Shown here: positions 7,322-15,464 of the stretch, piece after piece
Layout of the letters: each line of letters begins with the position of its first letter
Position numbering within the stretch: position 1 is the stretch's first letter
DNA from: JAMOAW01 sp039908535
GTDB lineage: Bacteria > Pseudomonadota > Magnetococcia > Magnetococcales > JADFZT01
DNA length: 17,635 bases
Reading direction: 5' to 3'
Assembly (NCBI GenBank): GCA_039908535.1
Contig: JAMOAW010000066.1
Span: 1 to 17,635, forward strand
Program-made: the position numbers and the translations under genes
The notes under the pieces: generated by a model
What the model was told of the DNA's origin: nothing
Databases searched by the model: none
Seen by the model: the letters and a program-made list of their open reading frames with translations, nothing else

Positions 7322-7435
7322 TCCTTTAAATATGCAATGGAACTCTTACAGCAATTCATGTTGGAATTTAGGCTTCATTGTTGTTTTTGTCTTTGACTTT
7401 TTATCGGAAGGATTGCATTTTTAACATCAATATCT

Positions 7436-7501
7436 AAAATCAAGACCTTGGGAGGCGGAGAACCGCCCCCCAATACCCCCCACCCTTTTTTTTAAAAAAA
7501 A
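7436..7501 (+). repeat. Dispersed hairpin repeat, locus R6 (G/C hairpin half only)
   Basis: AAATCAAGACC leads into the G/C hairpin (one arm changed to TTGGGAGGCGG), then ACCCCCCACCC, a T-run and an A-run. The copy stops before the second hairpin. The A-run leads directly into the AGGAG ribosome site of ubiE, so the ubiE transcript leader would carry this hairpin. Confidence 0.88.
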
Positions 7502-7513
7502 GGAGTTTAACAA

Positions 7514-8260
7514 ATGCCGGAATCAACTACCCATTTTGGGTTTAAAGAAATCCCTATTCCGGAAAAGGCGCGCCGCGTCCATGAAATTTTCGACTCGGTG
7601 GCAGAAAACTACGATTTGATGAACGATCTCATGTCGTTGGGCATCCATCGCCTTTGGAAACGTTATGCCATTCATAAATTGCGCCTGAAATCTGGAGCAA
7701 AAATATTGGATGTGGCAGGGGGAACAGGAGATCTGGCCCGTCTGATGCGGCCTAAAATCGAACCTGAAGGTCAGGTAATTATCTACGACATCAATGCCCA
7801 TATGCTGGAGGTGGGACGGCGACAATTTATCGATAGAGGTATCCTGGATGGCATCGAATGGCTCTGTGGCGATGCCGAATCCCTCCCTTTTCCTGACAAT
7901 ACCTTTCATGCCGTCACCATCGGTTTCGGCATCCGCAACGTCACCCACATCGAAAAAGCCTTTAAAGAGATGGTGCGGGTGTTGCGACCAGGCGGGCAAC
8001 TGCTCTGTCTGGAATTTTCACATTTGACCATTCCCATGCTGCAATCCCTCTACGATACCTATTCGTTTAATGTGTTGCCAAACATTGGCCAATGGGTGGC
8101 CAACGATCGCGAAGCCTATCAATATCTGGTCGAATCAATCCGTCGTTTTCCCAAACAAGAAAGCCTCAAAGCCATGCTGCATGGCTGCGGTCTGTTTAGA
8201 GTGGAATATGACAATCTCTCGGCGGGCATTGCGGCGGTTCATACGGGCTATAAGGTGTAA
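7514..8260 (+). CDS. ubiE: Ubiquinone/menaquinone biosynthesis C-methyltransferase UbiE
   Basis: UbiE uses S-adenosylmethionine to methylate the ring carbon of 2-polyprenyl-6-methoxybenzoquinol (ubiquinone) or demethylmenaquinol. The 248-residue length is normal. The family signature YDLMNDLMSLGIHRLWKR lies at residues 33-50, the SAM-binding motif LDVAGGTGDLA at 65-75, and the DAESLPFPDNTFHAVTIGFGIRNV region follows. The end NLSAGIAAVHTGYKV is the typical C-terminus. AGGAG lies about 9 nt before the ATG. It leads a ubiE-ubiJ-ubiB operon; ubiJ starts 2 bp after its stop. Confidence 0.97.
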   Translation: MPESTTHFGFKEIPIPEKARRVHEIFDSVAENYDLMNDLMSLGIHRLWKRYAIHKLRLKSGAKILDVAGGTGDLARLMRPKIEPEGQVIIYDINAHMLEVGRRQFIDRGILDGIEWLCGDAESLPFPDNTFHAVTIGFGIRNVTHIEKAFKEMVRVLRPGGQLLCLEFSHLTIPMLQSLYDTYSFNVLPNIGQWVANDREAYQYLVESIRRFPKQESLKAMLHGCGLFRVEYDNLSAGIAAVHTGYKV

Positions 8261-8262
8261 TA

Positions 8263-9000
8263 ATGATTTTTTCCTGGATCAAATCTCCCCTGGCACTCAT
8301 GCCACAAGAGATCACCGCTGTTGGTTTGGGGGTGACTTTAAATCTCTTCTTTCAACGTTATCCAGAAATGCTCGAACGACTCAAAGAGTTGAGCGGTAAA
8401 ATATTTCACTTCGAAGTCGAAGATCTCGATCAATCTTTCTATATGCTTGTGGAACCAACCGGCGAAGTTAAAATTCATACCTACTCCGACTTAGCCCCCA
8501 ATGTCACTATGGCCGGGAGCAGTTTGGCCTTTTTATCCCTTTTGTTAAAAAAATCTGACCCAGATTCCCTCTTTTTCTCCCGTCGATTAAAACTTTCCGG
8601 AGAAACCGATACAGGTTTAAAATTTAAAAATTTCTTAGACAACATCGAAATGGACTGGGAACGAGAACTCTCCTCCTTTTTCGGTACCACCACCGCCCGC
8701 GCCCTCATCGCTATGAATCAACGTGCTTGGCAAGCAGGTGAACGAGGCAAGGAGCGTTGCAACGAAGAGATCGAACATTGGATGGATCAGCAGCACATTC
8801 CCCGCGCTGAACAACTAGAGGAATTTCGCGGTAAAGTCAACGATTTGGCCGAACAAATGGAACGGCTTGAGTCGCGCATTTCTCGATTGACCAAAAAAAT
8901 TTCCATATCCAAGAGCACGCCTCGTCCAGGGTCACGCGCAGCGGTACAACCCGCCCATGCCGCCACCCAAATGGATTCCATTCCTAACACCGACCCCTGA
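8263..9000 (+). CDS. ubiJ: Ubiquinone biosynthesis accessory factor UbiJ (SCP2 lipid-binding domain)
   Basis: UbiJ binds the isoprenoid tail of ubiquinone intermediates and helps organise the Ubi enzyme complex. In this 245-residue protein, residues 15-115 form an SCP2-like domain (LNLFFQRYPEMLERLKELSGK, VTMAGSSLAFLSLL, SGETDTGLKF), followed by DNIEMDWERELSSFFG, typical of UbiJ. Residues about 180-215 (EEFRGKVNDLAEQMERLESR) look like a coiled coil, and the Pro/Ala-rich tail is low complexity. The position between ubiE and ubiB is diagnostic. AAGGTG overlapping the end of ubiE is its ribosome site. The C-terminal tail is longer than in E. coli. Confidence 0.92.
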   Translation: MIFSWIKSPLALMPQEITAVGLGVTLNLFFQRYPEMLERLKELSGKIFHFEVEDLDQSFYMLVEPTGEVKIHTYSDLAPNVTMAGSSLAFLSLLLKKSDPDSLFFSRRLKLSGETDTGLKFKNFLDNIEMDWERELSSFFGTTTARALIAMNQRAWQAGERGKERCNEEIEHWMDQQHIPRAEQLEEFRGKVNDLAEQMERLESRISRLTKKISISKSTPRPGSRAAVQPAHAATQMDSIPNTDP

Positions 9001-9008
9001 TTCCACGC

Positions 9009-10637
9009 ATGTTGGCTGCTTTACGTACCATTCGACGTCTGTTTGCCATTGTCTTGCTCTTGGCGCGTTATAACATTGAGCCATTTACGACCAGATTTAC
9101 TCTGTTCAAAATTTTAACATGGCTGGTTTGGTTGAGTCCACACACGCGCCGCTTGCGTCGTGGCAACAGCCCTGAAGCGCGCATTCGCAAAGCCATGGAA
9201 GAACTTGGCCCCACGTTTATTAAATTTGGTCAAGCCCTCTCCACCCGCATGGATACCCTTCCAGATAAAATTGGCCAAGAGTTAAAAAAACTACAAGACG
9301 ATGTCCCCCCCTTCCCCTTCGAAGAGGTTGAAAAAATCGTTGCCAAGGAGCTCGGCGGTCCGATAGACCGTTTTTATCTCCACTTTGGCGTCAAACCCAT
9401 TGCGTCGGCCTCTATTGCTCAGGTCCACCGGGCTGTGACCTTGTCAGGTCGAGAGGTGGCGGTTAAAATTTTACGTCCAAACATCGAAATAGCGATCGAG
9501 CAAGACATTCGGATGCTGACAACGATTGCTCAATTTATAGATGATCATTTAACCGATTGGAAACGATTGCGACTTAAACAAGTGGTGCATGAGTTTGCCA
9601 AAACCATTCGTCTTGAGATGAATTTTATGATCGAGGCGACCCGCGCCCAACAATTCCGCAAAAATTTTGCCAAAGATCCAGAACTGCATGTTCCAGAAAT
9701 CATCTGGAAACTCTCTACCCAACGGGTGTTGACTTTAGAGTGGATCAATGGGGTTCCCATTGATGAATTTGCCACACTCTCTGGAGATCGTTTAGATGCC
9801 GAGACGGTTTCTAAAAATATTATCACGATATTTTTTAAACAACTGTTTCGGGATGGTTATTTTCATGCCGACCTGCATCCAGGCAATATTTTGGTGCGTA
9901 TGGATGGTGCCATCAGCATTATCGATTATGGCATTGTCGGTCGGGTAACCATGCAAACGCGCATCTGGCTTGCCGAAATCTTACATGGCTTTTTGTTGCG
10001 TGATTATCACAAAGTGGCCTTGATTCATGTCGAGGCGGGTTACGTTCCTTTGAGTACCGATGTCGATGAGTTTGAAGAGGCTTGTCGACAAATTGGTGAA
10101 CCCATCTTTGGCCATCCACTGAAAGAAATTTCTATCGCTCGTTTATTGGCACAATTGTTTAAGGTGACCGAACAATTCAGCATGGAAGTACAACCCCAGT
10201 TACTTTTATTGCAAAAAACTTTGTTTACCCTGGAAGGGGTGGGACGGGAGATCAACCCTGATTTAAATATGTGGTTGTTATCAGAACCACTGATTCGCAG
10301 TTGGATGACCGAACATCTCGGCATTAAGGGTCAGACACGAATTTTTAAAGACAAAATGGATCAACTGAACACTGTGATTCACCTCTTACCAGATTTGATC
10401 TATAACGGTTTAGAGCGTATGTCTCAAGATGATTTTCAAATTCGTTTACATCCCGATTCTATTTCACGTTTAGAACAACATGTCGATCAAGGCTTTCGAC
10501 ATCAGACCGCCACGTTTGCGGGTGGCACGCTCTTTTTGGGTGCTGCCATGCTCGCCGCAGCCGATTTTTCTCCGTTGGCCTATGGTCCTATTTTCCTCGT
10601 CTCTTTTTATAATTTCTTCCGTGGATTTTATTTTTAA
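9009..10637 (+). CDS. ubiB: UbiB, atypical kinase/ATPase of ubiquinone biosynthesis
   Basis: UbiB belongs to the ABC1/ADCK kinase-like family and is thought to act as an ATPase that mobilises hydrophobic ubiquinone precursors at the membrane. The 542-residue length is normal. Motifs include KFGQ (72-75) in LGPTFIKFGQALSTR, the Ala/Ser-rich ASASIAQVH loop, the VAVKILRP lysine, the catalytic HADLHPGN, and IIDYGIVGRV in place of DFG. A C-terminal hydrophobic stretch (GGTLFLGAAMLAAA, then YGPIFLVSFYNFFRGFYF) gives the expected membrane anchor. It starts 8 bp after ubiJ with no clear ribosome site, so translation may depend on coupling. A terminator-like repeat follows immediately. Confidence 0.97.
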   Translation: MLAALRTIRRLFAIVLLLARYNIEPFTTRFTLFKILTWLVWLSPHTRRLRRGNSPEARIRKAMEELGPTFIKFGQALSTRMDTLPDKIGQELKKLQDDVPPFPFEEVEKIVAKELGGPIDRFYLHFGVKPIASASIAQVHRAVTLSGREVAVKILRPNIEIAIEQDIRMLTTIAQFIDDHLTDWKRLRLKQVVHEFAKTIRLEMNFMIEATRAQQFRKNFAKDPELHVPEIIWKLSTQRVLTLEWINGVPIDEFATLSGDRLDAETVSKNIITIFFKQLFRDGYFHADLHPGNILVRMDGAISIIDYGIVGRVTMQTRIWLAEILHGFLLRDYHKVALIHVEAGYVPLSTDVDEFEEACRQIGEPIFGHPLKEISIARLLAQLFKVTEQFSMEVQPQLLLLQKTLFTLEGVGREINPDLNMWLLSEPLIRSWMTEHLGIKGQTRIFKDKMDQLNTVIHLLPDLIYNGLERMSQDDFQIRLHPDSISRLEQHVDQGFRHQTATFAGGTLFLGAAMLAAADFSPLAYGPIFLVSFYNFFRGFYF

Positions 10638-10850
10638 AAGAAAAAAGGGGTCTGGGGGATTGCCCCCAGGGTTTTGCTTTTGCTTTTTGTTCATGTATCG
10701 GAAGAATAAAAATCAAGACCTTGGGGGGCGGAGAACCGCCCCCCAATTCCCCCCACCCTTTTCTTTTAATTTTAAAAAAAAGAGGGGGTCTGGGGGATTC
10801 ATCCCCCAGGGTTTGGCCTTTGATTTTTTTGCCCATAGGGCATTATGTTC
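10636..10850 (+). repeat. Dispersed hairpin repeat, locus R7 (partial plus complete unit)
   Basis: A short form (CTGGGGGATTGCCCCCAG, centre 10661) is followed by T-rich sequence, the GTTCATGTATCGGAAGAATA linker, then a complete unit. That unit has the G/C hairpin, a second hairpin centred at about 10800, and GCCCATAGGGC-ATTATGTTC. The hairpin-to-hairpin period is about 139 bp. The locus begins at the ubiB stop codon. Confidence 0.92.
10652..10689 (+). terminator. Rho-independent terminator of the ubiE-ubiJ-ubiB operon (repeat-derived)
   Basis: CTGGGGGATTGCCCCCAG (10652-10669) gives a 7-bp G/C-rich stem with a 4-nt loop. It is followed by GGTTTTGCTTTTGCTTTTT. It lies 15 bp after the ubiB stop. 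Confidence 0.75.
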
Positions 10851-10863
10851 AGGCACTCGTTCA

Positions 10864-10890
10864 TCATCCACACTTAAATGTAGTGGTACC
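10864..10890 (+). repeat. 27-bp inverted repeat, copy L (partner at 13099-13125)
   Basis: The core CCACACTTAAATGTAGTGG plus flanks matches the reverse complement of 13099-13125 at 25 of 27 positions. It abuts the ligase TAG stop (10890-10892), overlapping it by one base. The core is itself near-palindromic: in the ligase mRNA, CUACA and UGUGG can pair around a 6-nt loop, with one G-U pair. Confidence 0.8.
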
Positions 10891-12494
10891 TACTCTCCCA
10901 ATCCCTCCAACAACTTTAAAAAATCGATTTTACCGCTGGCATTCAAAGGCAATTGGTCCAACCGCATGAGACGACGTGGCACCATATAATAAGGCAATTT
11001 TTGGCTACATTGTTCTAAAATCTCTTGATCCGTTAACTTAGAACCACACACAAAACCAACAACCCCCGTCACATTTCCCCCCCCCACCTTCGGCCAACCC
11101 ACCACCGCCACGTGATCACTTTGGGCAACCTGACGCAACACATGCTCGATTTCAGAGAGTTCTACCCGATAGCCGCGTATTTTTAACTGCCGGTCTACCC
11201 GATCCAAATAACAAAAACCAACCGCACTTTTCCAAAGAACCAAATCGCCACTCCTGTACCACCGCTGGAGTTCACCGGCCTCATTCACCCTCTCAAAATA
11301 ACTCCGTTTGGTCTCTTGAGGATTTTGCCAATAACCTGGGGTCACCTGGGAGCCAGACAAACAAAGCTCACCCTTGGCCCCATCCTCCAGGGCCACAGGT
11401 TCCTCATCGACAAAAATGGCCGCGCTCTGACCCGCATAAGGCAGCCCAATCGGAACAGCCCCCAAATGACAAACCCCTTCAGAAATACCAGGCTGCCAAA
11501 AATAGCCGGTTATACAGATGGTCCCCTCGGTTGGACCATAGGTGTTTTCAATCCGCGCATTCGGGGCCGCCTTTTGCCATAATTCAACCGCTGCTTGGGT
11601 CAATTGCTCGCCACCAAAAATAGACCACCGCAAAGAGGGAAAAACCCCAGGTTGCAATAAATAAAGACGTTTCATAAACATAATCACCGATGGCACCGAC
11701 TCCCAAAAAGTCAGGGCATGCTCCTTGATAAAGGCAGCAGGGGCCATGCGCTGATTTTGCGGAATCGGGTAAAGAGAGGCTCCAGCCGCCCAACAGACAA
11801 ATTGATCATACACCGAAGCATCAAAGGTGAGATCACTGTGTTGAGAAAATCGATCTTCTGGAGTGGGCTGGTAACGCTCCAACATGGCGGTAACAAAGGC
11901 ATTGACATGATCATGTCCAACCATCACCCCCTTGGGAACCCCAGTGCTGCCAGAGGTGAACAGCACATACGCAATCGCCCCTTCCTGGCACGGCTTGGGC
12001 GTTTGCACCTGAGGAACCGAAACAAAAATATCCCCCTGACAAAAAAAACGATGTTGAGAAAATTCCAGGCTCCACTCTGGCCGTGTTACATGATCGGGAA
12101 GCAAGACCGTGAGGCTTTTATGGACAAAGTGAGACAAGAGCTCATGCCCGGCTTTGGCACAATTTTCATCCAAAATCATAATTTCAACGCCAGACAGAGT
12201 GGCAATGTGCACATTGCGGGCCATGGGAAAATTGGGATTGAGCGGAACATACCCTTTACCCCCATATAAAATCCCCAACACCGAGGCATACGCCGTGAAC
12301 GAACGGTAGGCAAAAACCGCAGCGGTCGGATGCTCTGGATTGGGATCCAGCCGTTCAAGAGCCGAAGCAATTTGTATGACCTGGTTTAAAAGTTCAGAAT
12401 AGGTGTATATCCGACCTTCCGCATAAAGCGCGGGATGCGTGGGATGGGTGAGGGACGAATGGTGAAACCATTGGGCAAGATTGGTTCTTGACAT
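10890..12494 (-). CDS. Amino-acid-adenylating ligase (DltA/NRPS A-domain-like, stand-alone)
   Basis: This 534-residue ANL-family enzyme probably activates an amino acid with ATP and loads it onto the carrier protein encoded just upstream. Core motifs are all present: the P-loop FTSGSTGVPKG (179-189), TFDASVYD (about 223-230), whose Asp usually holds the amino acid alpha-amino group, NTYGPTEG (317-324), YRSGDL, DRVDRQLKIRGYRVELSEIE, and the C-terminal catalytic lysine in NASGKIDF. There is no fused carrier or condensation domain. Length and layout resemble DltA (D-alanine:carrier ligase), but the substrate cannot be read with confidence. ATG 12494 has only a weak AAGG ribosome site. It follows the carrier gene by 89 bp and is probably co-transcribed with it. 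Confidence 0.87.
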   Translation of the reverse strand: MSRTNLAQWFHHSSLTHPTHPALYAEGRIYTYSELLNQVIQIASALERLDPNPEHPTAAVFAYRSFTAYASVLGILYGGKGYVPLNPNFPMARNVHIATLSGVEIMILDENCAKAGHELLSHFVHKSLTVLLPDHVTRPEWSLEFSQHRFFCQGDIFVSVPQVQTPKPCQEGAIAYVLFTSGSTGVPKGVMVGHDHVNAFVTAMLERYQPTPEDRFSQHSDLTFDASVYDQFVCWAAGASLYPIPQNQRMAPAAFIKEHALTFWESVPSVIMFMKRLYLLQPGVFPSLRWSIFGGEQLTQAAVELWQKAAPNARIENTYGPTEGTICITGYFWQPGISEGVCHLGAVPIGLPYAGQSAAIFVDEEPVALEDGAKGELCLSGSQVTPGYWQNPQETKRSYFERVNEAGELQRWYRSGDLVLWKSAVGFCYLDRVDRQLKIRGYRVELSEIEHVLRQVAQSDHVAVVGWPKVGGGNVTGVVGFVCGSKLTDQEILEQCSQKLPYYMVPRRLMRLDQLPLNASGKIDFLKLLEGLGE

Positions 12495-12583
12495 GAAATG
12501 AGGGCCTTAATCGTTAGAACAAATCACCAATACCACCCAAAAAAAGCCAAACATCTTGAAAAATTAAACGAACATTCATTTAT

Positions 12584-12835
12584 CTAATGACGTTGTGCAA
12601 TTAATGCCAAAATCGCTTGAATAGACTCCAGTTGGGTCGGATCTACCCCGGTTTCGGAAAAATCAATGTCAAATTCCGACTCCAAAAAGGTAACAATCTC
12701 CAGCATAGCTAAAGAGTCGATAAGGCCAGATTTAACCAAGCCATCGTTGTCATAGATATGTTCAATGTGCATATCTGGGCGTTTAATAGTGGTTAAAAAT
12801 TGGATGAGCTTTTCTCTGGTTGACGGGGAATTCAT
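12584..12835 (-). CDS. Acyl/peptidyl carrier protein (DltC-like)
   Basis: This 83-residue carrier protein has an acidic four-helix pattern. The phosphopantetheine site is the Ser in VKSGLIDSLAMLEIV (DSL), followed by FLESEFDIDF, the typical helix II-III of ACP and DltC proteins. It would accept an activated substrate from the downstream ligase and present it to the MBOAT protein. ATG 12835 (MNSPSTREK) is chosen because the longer open frame to 13042 is translated repeat R8. The ribosome site is weak (AAGAG). Confidence 0.88.
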   Translation of the reverse strand: MNSPSTREKLIQFLTTIKRPDMHIEHIYDNDGLVKSGLIDSLAMLEIVTFLESEFDIDFSETGVDPTQLESIQAILALIAQRH

Positions 12836-12875
12836 GGGCTTTTGTCTCTTATATAAAAAATTGATGATATTGGTT

Positions 12876-13021
12876 GAACATGATGCCCTGCGGGCAAAAA
12901 AAAGAAAATCAAAGGCCAAACCCTGGGGGATGAATCCCCCAGACCCCCTCTTTTTTTTAAGAATTAAAAGAAAAGGGTGGGGGGATTGGGGGGCGGTTCT
13001 CCGCCCCCCAAGGTCTTGATT
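12876..13021 (-). repeat. Dispersed hairpin repeat, locus R8 (complete unit, between MBOAT and carrier genes)
   Basis: This complete reverse-orientation unit has GCCCTGCGGGC, the CTGGGGGATGAATCCCCCAG hairpin, the GGGTGGGGGGATTGGGGGG stretch and an intact G/C hairpin. It fills about half of the 290-bp gap between the MBOAT stop and the carrier start. Its terminator-like second hairpin could reduce read-through between them. Confidence 0.92.
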
Positions 13022-13098
13022 ATTACATTGAACAATGCTCACTTTGATAATTTTTCAATAAAAAGTCAATGGCAAGCCCCTGAGGAGTCTTTATTTTT

Positions 13099-13125
13099 GG
13101 TACCACCACATTTAAGTGTGGACGA
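13099..13125 (-). repeat. 27-bp inverted repeat, copy R (partner at 10864-10890)
   Basis: On the minus strand this reads CCACACTTAAATGTGGTGG within a 27-bp match (25/27) to copy L. It lies immediately after the MBOAT TAA stop (13126-13128). CCACA and UGUGG pair around a 6-nt loop in the MBOAT mRNA. No T-run follows, so it is not a standard terminator. Confidence 0.8.
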
Positions 13126-14571
13126 TTATATATGCAGGCCAAACAGAGCTAGAAAAAAGGTGGTATCGTCCAAAAAATTGGCGTTTGAATGATCCCAAAT
13201 ACGCATGATGGCAAAAAACAGCCAAACACCCGCAATTTTACGAATCGTTACCCAACCGTTGGATCCGCTGGACAACGGTTGGCCACGACGATTTTGTTCC
13301 CGCAGCAAGCTAATAAATATGGCAATACCCAATATAAACGTATAAAAAAAATAGGATTGAAAGTTGGTAAATTCAAGGATCGTGTTCGCACGAATAGATT
13401 TATCGTAATGCTGCAAAAAATGATAATAAAAATTACCAATAAATGCCGAGGCCATAATGGCAGCAAAAATACGCAATTTGGGCCGTTTTTTAAAATAAGA
13501 GAGATAAACAGGAAAGAAAAAGAAATCGACCAGTAACTCTTTAAAATAATAGTAGTAACGATTCCAAAAATCACTCAAAGTGGTGGCCAAAAGCGGTTTA
13601 TAAGTATTGCGAAAAACATTAAATCCAAACAAACGCAGGCAACCAATAACCAAATGCCCCCGAATGGCCAACGTCACTGTTTCGTCAATCATATCGGCAA
13701 TCAAACTGGCCCAGAGAGTCACCAAAGAGGGTAATTGACTCCTGTCCATATCAATCAAATCTTCAACTGCATACAAATGCGCAGGCAGTTGCCAGGAAAA
13801 TCCGGTGATATCCCCATCTAAACCAAAAACAACAATGTCTGTCACTTCCTGGAAGCATTTTAAAAACACTACCAAAAGCAATAATTTCATCCCCGCTAAC
13901 TGGGATATAATCAAATCGGTGGGTGTGTTCGCTCGCTTGCTGTTTAAATAATCAGACCCTTTGCCATAGGGAACCTGTGTTCCTCCAAAACCCGGTAGGC
14001 AATAAAAAAGATGCTCCACAAAATGGGTCTGCTGCAGTTTTCCCCTTTTACCCGCATAGAGCATCATACCCACGCGCCAAATGATAAATGAAAAAATCAG
14101 CCAAACAATGGTATCAGCGGGGAGTACCCAATCTGGATCAATGGCCTTTGGAAAAAAGGTGGCGGGAATAATGCAAAGCCAAAATAATAAATGCAGAAAA
14201 ATCTGTGGATTGCTGCGCACAATGCGCGGCAATTTGGAAAAAGATTGAGCGATTTTAAAAAAAATATATAAAATAACAACCACTAAAATGATATCAACCA
14301 CAAACCATAAAGGATCTGTGACATCCATTTCCATGAGTTTATGGTAAAAAAAAACCCCGCTGCCCCCTAACCCCATAATCCAAAAACGCTGCGCAAAAAA
14401 ATATTGCGTCAAGATCATAAAGGGTAGCAAAACCAGATAAGACGTGTTACTCAACAAAAGGGCAATGGCCAACCAAAAAAATATGTTTCCTTTTGGTGTC
14501 GCCACATATTCTTGTACGACCGAATTTTCATGAAACTGAGAAACCAGCTGGTAAATCGAACGCAGGGTCAT
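13126..14571 (-). CDS. MBOAT-family membrane acyltransferase (DltB-like role)
   Basis: This is a polytopic membrane protein of about 481 residues with many hydrophobic segments. It carries the MBOAT signature region RNTYKPLLATTLSDFWNRYYYY-FKELLVDFFFFPVYL (about residues 322-357), equivalent to the family's SFxxFWrRWH...WlrDYlYiPL. The likely catalytic histidine is H384, in NFYYHFLQHY. MBOAT proteins such as DltB and AlgI move acyl or aminoacyl groups across or onto extracytoplasmic polymers or lipids. With the downstream carrier and ligase it suggests a DltB-C-A type pathway. The signature is divergent from DltB, so the acceptor is unknown. The start is uncertain: ATG 14571 has no clear ribosome site, and TTG 14589 in the same frame is an alternative. 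Confidence 0.82.
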   Translation of the reverse strand: MTLRSIYQLVSQFHENSVVQEYVATPKGNIFFWLAIALLLSNTSYLVLLPFMILTQYFFAQRFWIMGLGGSGVFFYHKLMEMDVTDPLWFVVDIILVVVILYIFFKIAQSFSKLPRIVRSNPQIFLHLLFWLCIIPATFFPKAIDPDWVLPADTIVWLIFSFIIWRVGMMLYAGKRGKLQQTHFVEHLFYCLPGFGGTQVPYGKGSDYLNSKRANTPTDLIISQLAGMKLLLLVVFLKCFQEVTDIVVFGLDGDITGFSWQLPAHLYAVEDLIDMDRSQLPSLVTLWASLIADMIDETVTLAIRGHLVIGCLRLFGFNVFRNTYKPLLATTLSDFWNRYYYYFKELLVDFFFFPVYLSYFKKRPKLRIFAAIMASAFIGNFYYHFLQHYDKSIRANTILEFTNFQSYFFYTFILGIAIFISLLREQNRRGQPLSSGSNGWVTIRKIAGVWLFFAIMRIWDHSNANFLDDTTFFLALFGLHI

Positions 14572-14644
14572 ATTTTTAATAAAATTCAATCAAAATTAAA
14601 TGTTCCTTGAAGATTTATTGCTACTTTAAACTTCAGAGATAGTA

Positions 14645-14673
14645 TTGAGTTACAAAAATGTTCAAGATAAACT
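14645..14673 (+). promoter_or_regulatory. Candidate promoter of the SDR gene
   Basis: TTGAGT (14645-14650) and TAAACT (14668-14673) are spaced 17 nt, each 4 of 6 to consensus. They lie about 30 bp upstream of ATG 14702, which argues against the longer upstream start. Confidence 0.35.
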
Positions 14674-14701
14674 ATTTTTAACCCATAAACAAGGATGCGC
14701 T

Positions 14702-15448
14702 ATGTTACTTAAAGACCATATTATTTTAATCACCGGGGCTGGACGCGGAATTGGAGCAGCCATCGCTTTGACCTTTGCCCGTGAAGGGGCCATGACCCTG
14801 CTTTTGGGCCGCGATAATAGACAGCTGGAAAAAACCTATGACATGATTTTGGCCGAAAACGGACGTGCCTCTATTGTGCCGCTGGATTTGGAAAAAGAGC
14901 TGCATCGGGTGCCAGAACTGGTAAAAAATATTTACGAACGCTTTGGTAAATTAGATGTTTTGGTCAACAATGCCGGATATTTGGGAACCTTAACCCCCTT
15001 GGATGCCTATGCCCCTGAAGAGTGGGAAAAAGTAATGCGGATCAACGTCACCGCCCCCTTTTATCTCACTAGGGAACTCATGCCCCTCTTACGCAAAAGC
15101 GCGGCTGGTTCGGTGATCAATCTCTCCTCCAGTGTGGGCGAACATGGACGGGCCTTTTGGGGGGCCTATGCCGCTTCTAAAGCGGCTTTAATCAACCTAA
15201 CCGAAACCTGGGCCATGGAGTTACAACGTTTCTCTTTACGTTTCAATACCGTCAACCCAGGCGCAACCGCAACCCACATGCGCGCCCTCGCCTTTCCTGG
15301 AGAAAATCCCAATACCCTCTCTCAACCCAATGAGATCACCCCGGTTTTTCTCTACTTGGCCTCGCATCTCTCCCTAGGCGTTACTGGCTCCCATTTTCAA
15401 GCCCAAGAATGGATCGGTTGGCGGCCCGGACAACCTATTCCATTGTAA
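14702..15448 (+). CDS. Short-chain dehydrogenase/reductase (YciK-like)
   Basis: This 248-residue NAD(P)-dependent oxidoreductase of the classical SDR family has the cofactor motif TGAGRGIG (11-18), NNAG (89-92), the active-site Ser in INLSSSVGEHG (about 142-143), and the catalytic YAASK with Y156 and K160. Overall it resembles the YciK subgroup (ILITGAGRGIGAAIALTFAREGA, PEEWEKVMRINVTAPF, FNTVNPGATATHMRALAFPGENP). The substrate is unknown. ATG 14702 is chosen over 14645 because AAGGA (14691-14695) precedes it at good spacing and homologs start near MLLKDH. It is transcribed divergently from the MBOAT gene, so a role in that pathway is possible but unproven. A repeat-derived terminator follows. 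Confidence 0.92.
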   Translation: MLLKDHIILITGAGRGIGAAIALTFAREGAMTLLLGRDNRQLEKTYDMILAENGRASIVPLDLEKELHRVPELVKNIYERFGKLDVLVNNAGYLGTLTPLDAYAPEEWEKVMRINVTAPFYLTRELMPLLRKSAAGSVINLSSSVGEHGRAFWGAYAASKAALINLTETWAMELQRFSLRFNTVNPGATATHMRALAFPGENPNTLSQPNEITPVFLYLASHLSLGVTGSHFQAQEWIGWRPGQPIPL

Positions 15449-15464
15449 CCGTTCATATATTAAT

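Noticed and set aside
7393..7427. Possible ubiE promoter (TTGACT and TAACAT)
   Set aside because: The spacing is about 23 nt and the better-spaced -10 candidate is very weak, so I did not list it as a feature.
7228..7513. Cobalamin riboswitch upstream of nrdJa
   Set aside because: No B12-box-like GCCACTG or long structured leader is seen, and the predicted leader is only about 55 nt.
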